Shown here in pieces: positions 1-7,108 of a stretch of 33,868 bases of DNA. The notes beneath the pieces were generated by a model. The model did no database searches, was not told the origin of the DNA, and saw nothing but the letters and a program-made list of their open reading frames with translations. Position 1 is the stretch's first letter; each line of letters opens with the position of its first letter. The DNA is from an uncultured Eubacteriales bacterium (GTDB taxonomy: Bacteria; Bacillota; Clostridia; Oscillospirales; Acutalibacteraceae). The stretch covers positions 1-33,868 of the forward strand of contig ONSY01000083.1 of the NCBI GenBank assembly GCA_900320605.1, written 5' to 3'. The translations under genes were made by a program, and so were the position numbers.

Positions 1-5
1 GACAC

Positions 6-1688
6 TCAAGCGGAAGTTTTCTTTGCAGAAAGAGAGCGAATCACGAAAAGCACGCCAAGCAGCAGTATGACTGAAACTCCGAGTGAAAGCCAGATGCTCT
101 CTGAGAGTCCCGCAACGATAAAGCCAACAAAGGAAACTGCCGCAACTGTAAGCGCATAAGGAAGCTGCGTGGATACATGATTCAGGTGATTGCACTGTGC
201 GCCAGCCGAAGACATGATTGTTGTATCCGAAATCGGCGAACAATGATCGCCGCAGACCGATCCTGCAAGGCACGCAGAAATACCGATGATCATCAGAGTG
301 GAGGAATCCGGGAAAATCGCCGTCACAATCGGAATCAGAATACCGAAAGTTCCCCAGGATGTACCGGTAGAGAAAGAAAGCACCAACGCTACCAGGAAGA
401 TAATGGCCGGCAGGAACATATTTAATCCGGCGGCGGCACCTTCCATTACTCCCTTGACGAAATACTTCGCTCCGAGCATCGAGGTCATATTCTTCAGAGA
501 TGTCGCAAGTGTGAGAATCAGGATCGCCGGAACCATTGCTTTAAAACCGGATGGAACACATTCCATGGCGTCTTTGAAAGTAATCACACGCCGCAGAAGC
601 AGATACGCAATCGCAAAAACCAGTGCGATCAATGCGCCCCATGGCAGTCCGACGGTGGCGTCTGTCTCAGAGAATGCGTCAATAAAACCAAGTCCATCAT
701 GAATACCGCCGATATAAAGCAATGCGTAGACACAGATGCCGATCATGAAAAGAATCGGAAGTACCAGATCGATAACTCTTCCTTTTGAAGACACCGTTTC
801 TTCGGTTTCCTCAACACGTTCTCCGGAAGTAAACAAATCTCCTTTCTCGACCGCATTGTCCTCATGAAGTTTCATCGGGCCATAATCAAATTTCATCAAT
901 GTTATCGCAATGATAAAAATCAGCGTTAAGATGGAATAAAAGTTGAATGGGATTGCACTGATAAAGAGACGCAGCCCCTGCCCTTCTTCAGCATAACTCG
1001 ATACAGCAGCAGCCCAGGAAGAAATCGGAGCAATCATGCAGATAGGAGCCGCTGTGGCATCGATCAGATACGCTAATTTAGACCGCGATATTCTGTGTCG
1101 GTCTGTAACCGGACGCATGACTGAACCTACGGTAAGACAATTGAAATAGTCGTCGATAAAGATCAAGACACCGAGAAGGAAAGTTGAAAGCATCGCTCCT
1201 ACACGAGACTTGATATGCTTCTGAGCCCATGCGCCAAACGCAGCGCTGCCGCCTGCTTTATTGACTAAGGCAACGAGTATGCCCAGCAATACCAGGAAGG
1301 CAAAAATACCCGCATTGTCTGCAATCGCTGAGATAATACCTCCGTTGATCACAGAATCCATCGAAGAAAGCGGATGATAGTTTGCAAAAAGGAGTCCTCC
1401 CACAATTACACCGACAAAAAGTGATGAGTAAACCTCCTTAGTTATCAAAGCAAGGACAATAGCGAGTAGAGGTGGCAATAAAGCGATAAAGCTTTCAGAA
1501 TAAAGGCTTTCCGATTCTACAACACCGCTCCCGCTGCAATCTTCACAGACTACATCATCCACGAGACCGGTTCCGTCGCAGGCATGGCATTCATGAGTTT
1601 GCGGTCCGCGAACAAAAAGGCTGCAAAGCACGAGCACCAGTACGAGCGCCAGAATCACGCAAATAGAGACGACCGTTCTTTTTTTCAT
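6..1688 (-). CDS. NhaC-family antiporter, probable lysine transporter, with N-terminal DnaJ-type Cys motifs
   Basis: 560-residue polytopic membrane protein of the NhaC Na+/H+ antiporter family; motifs FIDDYFNCLTVGSVMRPVTD, GTSWGTFGILIPI and GDHCSPISDTT are typical. The start is the ATG at 1688, preceded by GGAGGGAGAA; longer upstream frames run through the riboswitch leader and are not coding. The stop is inside the window, so the gene is complete. A lysine riboswitch and terminator sit directly upstream, which points to lysine uptake or exchange; NhaC-like genes under L-box control have been predicted as lysine transporters (LysW type). The odd feature is residues about 33-55: after a first hydrophobic segment (about 6-27) come CHACDGTG and CEDCSGSG, two CxxCxGxG motifs as in the DnaJ zinc domain. 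With a positively charged N-terminus inside, this insert would face the outside. Family assignment is firm; lysine specificity is inferred from the riboswitch. Confidence 0.9.
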   Translation of the reverse strand: MKKRTVVSICVILALVLVLVLCSLFVRGPQTHECHACDGTGLVDDVVCEDCSGSGVVESESLYSESFIALLPPLLAIVLALITKEVYSSLFVGVIVGGLLFANYHPLSSMDSVINGGIISAIADNAGIFAFLVLLGILVALVNKAGGSAAFGAWAQKHIKSRVGAMLSTFLLGVLIFIDDYFNCLTVGSVMRPVTDRHRISRSKLAYLIDATAAPICMIAPISSWAAAVSSYAEEGQGLRLFISAIPFNFYSILTLIFIIAITLMKFDYGPMKLHEDNAVEKGDLFTSGERVEETEETVSSKGRVIDLVLPILFMIGICVYALLYIGGIHDGLGFIDAFSETDATVGLPWGALIALVFAIAYLLLRRVITFKDAMECVPSGFKAMVPAILILTLATSLKNMTSMLGAKYFVKGVMEGAAAGLNMFLPAIIFLVALVLSFSTGTSWGTFGILIPIVTAIFPDSSTLMIIGISACLAGSVCGDHCSPISDTTIMSSAGAQCNHLNHVSTQLPYALTVAAVSFVGFIVAGLSESIWLSLGVSVILLLGVLFVIRSLSAKKTSA

Positions 1689-1700
1689 GTTTCTCCCTCC

Positions 1701-1730
1701 AAAAAAAATAACCACGGCGTTTACCGTGGT
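1701..1730 (-). terminator. Intrinsic terminator of the lysine riboswitch expression platform
   Basis: On the minus strand ACCACGG and CCGTGGT pair around a six-base loop and are followed by TATTTTTTTT. It lies between the aptamer and the ATG at 1688, and the U-tract abuts the GGAGGG ribosome binding site. Lysine-bound aptamer would be expected to favour this terminator. Confidence 0.88.
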
Positions 1731-1754
1731 CAGAACTTCCTGGGAAAGGACTGA

Positions 1755-1923
1755 GAAACACGATAGCGCTCCACAAAAAAATGTGACAGTCCGCAGCATC
1801 TTTTGCTGCGGCCCAGCCCAACAAGAACGGGAATTCTTTCTGGACTTCGGCGGCAAACCCTTTCCCGACTGCTCTTCCCGGAGTTTTTAATCGATACTGA
1901 TTTTTGCCGCACCTCTACCATGG
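1755..1923 (-). promoter_or_regulatory. Lysine riboswitch (L-box) aptamer
   Basis: Read on the minus strand, this leader carries the conserved L-box blocks in order: GGTAGAGGTGCGG (about 1919-1907), AGTATC, GGGAAAGGG, GCCGAAGT (1851-1844), CTGGG, a GCTGC/GCAGC stem, ACTGTCAC (1790-1783) and TGGAGCGCTATC (about 1773-1762). The ends CATGGTAG and CTATCGTG pair as P1 with G-U pairs allowed. It is followed by a terminator and then the antiporter gene, the usual layout for transcription attenuation by lysine in Bacillota. Recognition is by motif order, not by a covariance-model score. Confidence 0.92.
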
Positions 1924-1942
1924 CTATTATATTATTGACTTA

Positions 1943-1971
1943 AAGTTATCACAGGTGCATGTTGTTGTCAA
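1943..1971 (-). promoter_or_regulatory. Promoter of the riboswitch-controlled antiporter
   Basis: TTGACA at 1971-1966, a 17-base spacer, then TAACTT at 1948-1943 on the minus strand. The predicted transcript would start just upstream of the L-box aptamer, as expected. Confidence 0.7.
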
Positions 1972-2173
1972 CCTTCGTATCATGAAATTTCTTTATTTTT
2001 ATTCGAATCTCGATCAATATTGTGAATCATTTCAGACTTATGCCGACCACAAGGCGCCTTGATCATTACATTCTCTATATAATATGAAATCAAATAGATT
2101 TTTCATTTCAACAAAAAGCATTTATAATACTGATATATCTTTACAGATTAGATACACAGCATTTTTTTGAACG
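1972..2173. other. Non-coding AT-rich spacer
   Basis: About 200 bases between the antiporter promoter and the rsgA operon terminator. I see no convincing gene, RNA or promoter. The only structure is a 12-base palindrome, CAAGGCGCCTTG, at 2050-2061. Confidence 0.6.
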
Positions 2174-2229
2174 AACAAAAAAGCCGTTTTTCACTGTATT
2201 GCAATAACAAATTCAGGAAAAACGGCTCT
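2174..2229 (-). terminator. Terminator of the yicC-rsgA operon
   Basis: On the minus strand AGCCGTTTTTC and GAAAAACGGCT (2227-2217 and 2192-2182) form an 11-bp stem around a 24-base loop, followed by a T-run. It lies 57 bases past the rsgA stop. Confidence 0.85.
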
Positions 2230-2285
2230 TAAATTTTCATGTTCAATGATGATATCAACTACTCGGTAAATCAGAACAATCAGAT

Positions 2286-3185
2286 TTATTCGAATCGTTC
2301 TCTTGGAAGCTGCCAGTCTTTCAGATCGCGGACTTCATTATACATTTGAACATAACTCTTATGGCGCGATGGATGTATCTCTCCTTTTTCCACCGCTTCG
2401 ATAACAGCACAGCCAGGTTCTATTGTATGAGAACAGTCAGAGGCAAAACGGCATTTTCCAAGATACGGAGCGAACTCGCGGAAACAGAACGGCAGATTCT
2501 CTTTCCGAATCAAATCAAAACGATCAAATTCCAGTGAAGAAAATCCCGGTGTGTCGGCAACATATCCTCCATCCGGCAACGCGAGAAGCTCAACAGATCG
2601 TGTCGTGTGCTTTCCACGGCCAAGTTTCTCTGATATTTCCCCGGTTTCAAGTGAAAAATCAGGAAACAGCCGATTGATCATTGAAGATTTTCCAACTCCT
2701 GAATTACCGGTAAAGGCTGAAACTCCGGCTTCTTTCAGAATCTTTCGAATCTCGTTTTCTCCCTGGCCGGTTTTAGAGGAAAAAAGGACTGTTTCAAAGC
2801 CGCAGTTTCTGTAAATCGAATAGAAATCATCTGCCGGCGCTAGGTCTGTTTTCGTAATGACAAGAACCGGTTCTATTGAACGGTCTTCTGCAGCCGCGAT
2901 CGTTTTATCGATAATAAAATAATTCGGCATCGGTTCCACAACTGAAGCGACAATGAAGAGCCGGTCAATGTTTGCTACAGCCGGACGCAACAGATAGTTT
3001 CTCCGCGGAAGAATCTCATCGATATTTCCGTCCTCATCTTCGTGAAGTGAAAACTCAACAAAATCACCCGGGAGGGGTGTTATCTTTCGTTTCCGGAAAA
3101 TACCTCGTGCGCGGCATTCATATATTCTACCGTCAGATTCAACATAGTAAAATCCGCCGATTCCTTTTCTGATTCTTCCTCTCAT
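2286..3185 (-). CDS. rsgA: Ribosome small subunit-dependent GTPase RsgA
   Basis: 299-residue circularly permuted GTPase that acts late in 30S subunit maturation and releases on GTP hydrolysis. It has an N-terminal OB-fold (about 1-70), then G4 TKTD (111-114), G1 GNSGVGKS (160-167) and G3 DTPG (211-214), the permuted order that defines the family, and a C-terminal zinc knuckle with C245, C251, H253 and C259. Length is normal. The ATG at 3185 lies three bases after the prkC stop, so translation is probably coupled. It is the last gene of the operon and is followed by a strong terminator. Synteny with stp and prkC matches B. subtilis prpC-prkC-cpgA; CpgA is known to be phosphorylated by PrkC there, and the same link is likely here. 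Confidence 0.96.
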   Translation of the reverse strand: MRGRIRKGIGGFYYVESDGRIYECRARGIFRKRKITPLPGDFVEFSLHEDEDGNIDEILPRRNYLLRPAVANIDRLFIVASVVEPMPNYFIIDKTIAAAEDRSIEPVLVITKTDLAPADDFYSIYRNCGFETVLFSSKTGQGENEIRKILKEAGVSAFTGNSGVGKSSMINRLFPDFSLETGEISEKLGRGKHTTRSVELLALPDGGYVADTPGFSSLEFDRFDLIRKENLPFCFREFAPYLGKCRFASDCSHTIEPGCAVIEAVEKGEIHPSRHKSYVQMYNEVRDLKDWQLPRERFE

Positions 3186-3188
3186 CGA

Positions 3189-5291
3189 CTATTCTCCTGA
3201 GGGTTCCGGGGACGGCTCCGGAGAAGGTTCCGGAGAAGGTTCGGGAGAAGGTTCCGGAGAAGGTTCGGGAGAAGGTTCCGGAGAAGGTTCGGGAGATGGC
3301 TCCGGCTCCGGCTCCGGTTCTGGTTCCGGCTCCGGCGGGACATACTGTGATTCTCTGACAACAGTCGATTTTCCTTTTGTATAATCCACCTTAACCACAT
3401 AGATTTCCTGTCCCTCAAGGACATACTGAATCTCTACGGCTTCACTGTTTCCTTCATAGGTGAAATCCGCATGGTTGGAGATGGAAGGATGAACTGTCAC
3501 TTGGTCAGACAGTGCGCCTTTAATGTAAACTCTTAATGTAAGATCTTCATCAATATCTCCAGGAAGCGGAACGCTGACCTCAACCTTACGGTTGGTCATT
3601 TTTCCTGAAGAAACAACAAGATAAACAGGTTCTCCCTTATCAAGACGAACACCGGGCAGCGGATCAGATTCCACAACAATATCGCGCTGTTTTCCGGTAT
3701 CATCCTTTTCACTTACGCCTCCGACAGTAAATCCGGCGGAAATAAGTATCGATTTGGCTTCGTTGGAAGAATATCCGATTACCGAAGGAACGGGTATCTC
3801 ATCACCTTTTGAATTTCCGCTGACATAAATTGTTACGGTTGTCCCCTCCGGGACAGATTCATAAGCAGCCGGACTGGAAGTCACGACATACCCCTCTGCC
3901 GTGTTTTCATCCGTTACTGTTACAAATTTCGGAATCAGGTTGCGTAATCTGACAATGGATTCCGCGCTTGCACGGGCTTCACCAGCCAACGGCGGGACTT
4001 CGGTATTCTTCACACCTCCGTTGACGGTTAACAGGATTGTTGCGCCGATTTTTACCTCATTGACTCCGCTTGGTTCCTGTTCAAGAACAATGCCTTCCTC
4101 TGCGTCAAGAACGGCATCATACTGAACTTCAAAATTAAAGAAATCTTTATAGGAATCGTTTTTCAGAATATCAGAATACTTCTGACCCACAAACTTCGGT
4201 AGTGCGACTGTATCGATTTCTTTTGGCTTCGTCCATTCACGGTATCCAATCAGAGCAAGCGCGACAAGAGCCATCATGATTACGCCAAGCAGAACACCGC
4301 GGATTGCCAGACGCACTCTGCGGCCGAGTTCAGAATACTCTTCATCTTCCTCATAATCGTAACCGCCGTCATCCTCAAAATCCGATGCAACAGGGTCTTC
4401 TATCTCCGTTTCCGCTGCTGCAGCTGACTGTAATTCATAGTCAAAAACAGTCTCAGGATTATTGCGGACGGCTTCAAGATCACGAAGCATCGCACTTGCA
4501 GAAGAATACCGTTTTGATGGGTTTTTCTGCATGGCTTTTAAAATGATTTCTTCTAATCCTTTCGGAATTTCGGGATTGATCTCGCTCGGGAGCGTCGGAT
4601 CGTTCTGGAGCTGCATGATTGCAACGGAAACAGCGTTGTCCGCCTCAAACGGAAGTCTTCCCGTCGTCATCTCGTAAAGCATCACACCAAGCGAATAAAT
4701 ATCGGCCTTTTCATCTGTGAATTCGCCTTTAGCCTGTTCCGGAGCAATATAGTGAACCGACCCGATTGCCTGTTCTGTCATCGTCCGGGTATCCGATCGT
4801 GAAAGACGGGCAATTCCGAAATCTGTAACTTTGATGGTCCCATCTTTCAGGAGCATGATATTCTGCGGTTTGATATCACGGTGAACAATTCCCTTGTTGT
4901 GGGCATGCTGAAGCGCGCTGAGAATCTGCAGCGTAAAATGAATTGCCTCTTCAAGAATAATGCTGCGTCTGCGCGTCAGATAATCCTTTAGAGTGATTCC
5001 TTCAATATATTCCATAACGATATACTGAACCACATCACCGAAGCTGACATCATAAACTTTTACGATATTCGGATGAGACAGGACAGCTATCGCCTTGGAT
5101 TCATTTTTAAAACGGCGCAGGAATTCTTCGTTCTGAGCAAACTCATCCTTCAGTATCTTTACCGCAACAATTCTGTCATCGATCAGATCATATGCCTTAT
5201 ACACGAGCGCCATACCGCCCGCGCCGATCAGACTTTGTATTTCATAGCGGGAATCAATCCGCTTGCCCAGATATTTATCATTCTGTTCCAT
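3189..5291 (-). CDS. prkC: PASTA-domain Ser/Thr protein kinase PrkC
   Basis: 700-residue membrane kinase that senses muropeptides or lipid II outside and phosphorylates Ser/Thr inside. Kinase domain about 15-275: glycine loop GAGGM (23-27), catalytic Lys45, HRD (137-139), DFG (157-159) and APEQ. A juxtamembrane acidic stretch leads to one membrane segment (about 328-350), then three PASTA domains (about 360-570) and a further beta-rich segment to about 655. The last roughly 40 residues are (PE)n followed by PSPE repeats, encoded by perfect 12-base repeats; this tail is not part of the core family and may span the wall. The ATG at 5291 has GAGAGG overlapping the stp stop region, 17 bases apart. 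Neighbouring stp encodes the opposing phosphatase and rsgA a likely substrate. Confidence 0.96.
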   Translation of the reverse strand: MEQNDKYLGKRIDSRYEIQSLIGAGGMALVYKAYDLIDDRIVAVKILKDEFAQNEEFLRRFKNESKAIAVLSHPNIVKVYDVSFGDVVQYIVMEYIEGITLKDYLTRRRSIILEEAIHFTLQILSALQHAHNKGIVHRDIKPQNIMLLKDGTIKVTDFGIARLSRSDTRTMTEQAIGSVHYIAPEQAKGEFTDEKADIYSLGVMLYEMTTGRLPFEADNAVSVAIMQLQNDPTLPSEINPEIPKGLEEIILKAMQKNPSKRYSSASAMLRDLEAVRNNPETVFDYELQSAAAAETEIEDPVASDFEDDGGYDYEEDEEYSELGRRVRLAIRGVLLGVIMMALVALALIGYREWTKPKEIDTVALPKFVGQKYSDILKNDSYKDFFNFEVQYDAVLDAEEGIVLEQEPSGVNEVKIGATILLTVNGGVKNTEVPPLAGEARASAESIVRLRNLIPKFVTVTDENTAEGYVVTSSPAAYESVPEGTTVTIYVSGNSKGDEIPVPSVIGYSSNEAKSILISAGFTVGGVSEKDDTGKQRDIVVESDPLPGVRLDKGEPVYLVVSSGKMTNRKVEVSVPLPGDIDEDLTLRVYIKGALSDQVTVHPSISNHADFTYEGNSEAVEIQYVLEGQEIYVVKVDYTKGKSTVVRESQYVPPEPEPEPEPEPEPSPEPSPEPSPEPSPEPSPEPSPEPSPEPSPEPSGE
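3202..3336 (-). repeat. 12-bp and 6-bp tandem repeats encoding the PrkC C-terminal tail
   Basis: Eight 12-base units at 3202-3297, with consensus GGTTCCGGAGAA on the plus strand and mostly C/G variation at one position, encode PSPE units. They are followed to 3336 by about six and a half 6-base units of the type GGCTCC encoding Pro-Glu. Unit lengths are multiples of three, so slippage would change tail length without shifting frame. Confidence 0.9.
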
Positions 5292-5308
5292 AAGAAGAAC
5301 CTCTCAAC

Positions 5309-6037
5309 TTAGATTTTAACCGCAGAGACCGTGATGTTATCATATCCGCCGTCTGCAAGCGCTTTCTCAACCAACGCATCTGCGAACTGTTCGAGTGTTT
5401 CGGTATTACGAAGAGAAAACATTGTATCTTCGTCTACAGAGTTGGAAAGTCCGTCCGTACAAAGCATCAGAATGTCTCCTTCTTCCAACGCTACAAAATC
5501 GTACTCCACGTCTACCTCGTCCCGAACGCCGATCGCGCGTGTGATAATATTGCGTTTCGGATGAACACGCGCTTCCTCCTCAGTCAGCTGACCGAGCATA
5601 ACAAGCTCCTCTACCATGGAATGATCCACTGTCAGTTTCTGAACGTTTTCTTTTCCAATACGGTAGGCACGGCTGTCACCGACATGGATCAGATACGCAC
5701 ACCGATCTTTTACGACAGCAGCAACAATTGTTGTTCCCATCCCATAATAGGAAGGATCCGTAGCTGCAAGATCAAATACAACTGAATTCGCTTTTTCAGC
5801 CGCTCCGGAGAGCATCGATTCAATCTGAGCCGGTTTCGATGAGCTTTCATATCGTGCGGAAATATATTCCTTTACTGTTTTTACGGTTACAAAGCTAGCT
5901 ACATTCCCCGCGTTAGCTCCGCCCATTCCGTCACATACGATCATCCAGACCGCTCCATCGGAGAAAGTTCCCGATTCACAGCAGTCCTGATTCGTTGTCC
6001 GACGATAACCGGTTTCTGTTCGCTCATAAATATGCAT
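5309..6037 (-). CDS. stp: PP2C Ser/Thr phosphatase Stp/PrpC from an internal start
   Basis: 242-residue protein phosphatase, in frame with the upstream rlmN. It has all PP2C motifs: NQD (16-18), DGMGG (36-40), GMGTT, HVGDSRAY, TDGLS and the final GGYDNIT with metal-binding Asp residues. It is expected to reverse PrkC phosphorylation in the cytoplasm using two divalent metal ions. The ATG at 6037 is preceded by AGAAGGAGGAGAGAG (6059-6045), among the strongest ribosome binding sites in the operon and hard to explain unless this start is used. The protein begins MHIYERTETG, the normal N-terminus for the family. prkC follows 17 bases after the stop. Confidence 0.85.
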   Translation of the reverse strand: MHIYERTETGYRRTTNQDCCESGTFSDGAVWMIVCDGMGGANAGNVASFVTVKTVKEYISARYESSSKPAQIESMLSGAAEKANSVVFDLAATDPSYYGMGTTIVAAVVKDRCAYLIHVGDSRAYRIGKENVQKLTVDHSMVEELVMLGQLTEEEARVHPKRNIITRAIGVRDEVDVEYDFVALEEGDILMLCTDGLSNSVDEDTMFSLRNTETLEQFADALVEKALADGGYDNITVSAVKI

Positions 6038-7078
6038 CGGTTTTCTCTCTCCTCCTTCTGGATCAAGATGTCTTCTTCTCAACTGACCGCACGCGGCATC
6101 AATATCGTTTCCAAGCGTCCTCCGGACAGTCGCATTCTGGCCGTATTTCTCAAGGAGTTTCTGGAACTCGTAGACTCTGCTGCTTTTTTTATATCCGGTA
6201 CCGGTGACGTCATTGACCGGGATCAGGTTGATGTGAGCAAGGATTCCTTTAAACAGTGAGGACAGCTGCCTTGCGCATTCAGGAGAATCATTTACCCCTT
6301 CTATTAAAGCGTACTCAAAAGAAATCCGCCGTTTTGTCGACTCGTAGTACGCACGGCATGCTTTCATCAGTTCTGATACCGGATAAGTATGATTTACAGG
6401 CATCGTCCTGGACCGGATTTCATCGTTCGGCGCATGAAGAGACACTGAAAGAGTAATCGGAAGTTTTTCTTTTGCGAGGTCATAGATTCTCGGAACAATT
6501 CCGCAGGTAGAAAGAGATATGTGGCGCATTCCAAGATTGCGGCCTTCTTCTGATGAAACCAGATGAAGGAAACGTACGACGTTATCATAATTGTCGAGCG
6601 GCTCACCCATTCCCATCATTACGATATTGGAAATCCGTTCATCTCGGTCGTTTTCAACGGTATCAATCTGAGAGAGCATTTCTGACGGTGTAAGATTACG
6701 CGAGAACCCGCTTTTTCCAGTAGCGCAGAAGGTACAGCCCATTTTACAACCGACCTGTGAAGAGATACATAACGTCAGCCCATGATGATATTCCATCAGA
6801 ACACATTCGATCAGTTCTCTGTCATAAAGGGAGAGAAGATATTTCACAGTGCCGTCATTTTTGGAAACCTGCTTTTCAATTATTTCGGCCGAACGGATAA
6901 TATATTGTTCCGAAAGTGTTTCACGGAATTCTTTTGGGAGATTTGTCATTTGAGAAAAAGAGGATACGCCTTTTGAAAGCCACTGTGCCACCTGTTTCGC
7001 GCGAAAACGGGAAACACCGAGTTCCTCAAAATCGGCCTCAATCTCTTCTAGCGTCATCGATTTAATGTCTTTTTGCAC
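5309..7078 (-). CDS. rlmN: Continuous RlmN - PP2C phosphatase (Stp) reading frame
   Basis: 589-residue frame. Residues 1-347 are RlmN, the radical-SAM enzyme that makes 2-methyladenosine at A2503 of 23S rRNA and in some tRNAs: cluster cysteines C111, C115 and C118 in GCKMGCTFC, and the catalytic C-terminal Cys in DAACGQLRRR. Residues 348-589 are a complete PP2C phosphatase. The two are joined by about seven extra residues with no stop codon; in most relatives they are adjacent separate genes. The start is a GTG at 7078 with AAAGGTGA at 7090-7083. A strong ribosome binding site lies inside the frame before the phosphatase ATG, so both a fusion and a free phosphatase could be made. RlmN and Stp activities are confidently assigned; whether the product is one or two proteins is not visible here. 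Confidence 0.88.
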   Translation of the reverse strand: MQKDIKSMTLEEIEADFEELGVSRFRAKQVAQWLSKGVSSFSQMTNLPKEFRETLSEQYIIRSAEIIEKQVSKNDGTVKYLLSLYDRELIECVLMEYHHGLTLCISSQVGCKMGCTFCATGKSGFSRNLTPSEMLSQIDTVENDRDERISNIVMMGMGEPLDNYDNVVRFLHLVSSEEGRNLGMRHISLSTCGIVPRIYDLAKEKLPITLSVSLHAPNDEIRSRTMPVNHTYPVSELMKACRAYYESTKRRISFEYALIEGVNDSPECARQLSSLFKGILAHINLIPVNDVTGTGYKKSSRVYEFQKLLEKYGQNATVRRTLGNDIDAACGQLRRRHLDPEGGERKPMHIYERTETGYRRTTNQDCCESGTFSDGAVWMIVCDGMGGANAGNVASFVTVKTVKEYISARYESSSKPAQIESMLSGAAEKANSVVFDLAATDPSYYGMGTTIVAAVVKDRCAYLIHVGDSRAYRIGKENVQKLTVDHSMVEELVMLGQLTEEEARVHPKRNIITRAIGVRDEVDVEYDFVALEEGDILMLCTDGLSNSVDEDTMFSLRNTETLEQFADALVEKALADGGYDNITVSAVKI

Positions 7079-7108
7079 CGTCTCACCTTTTATGATTGAA
7101 ATAATACA

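Noticed and set aside
1689..1856. Upstream extension of the antiporter frame to 1856.
   Set aside because: The extension runs through the riboswitch aptamer and terminator; the ribosome binding site is at 1700-1691.
2050..2061. Perfect 12-base palindrome CAAGGCGCCTTG in the gap before the lysine-regulated gene.
   Set aside because: It is a single copy, not placed at a promoter and has no visible partner; chance or a restriction-type site is enough to explain it.
3202..3336. The tandem repeats as a CRISPR-like or intergenic satellite array.
   Set aside because: They lie wholly inside the prkC frame, have no spacers, and translate to a regular Pro/Glu/Ser tail.
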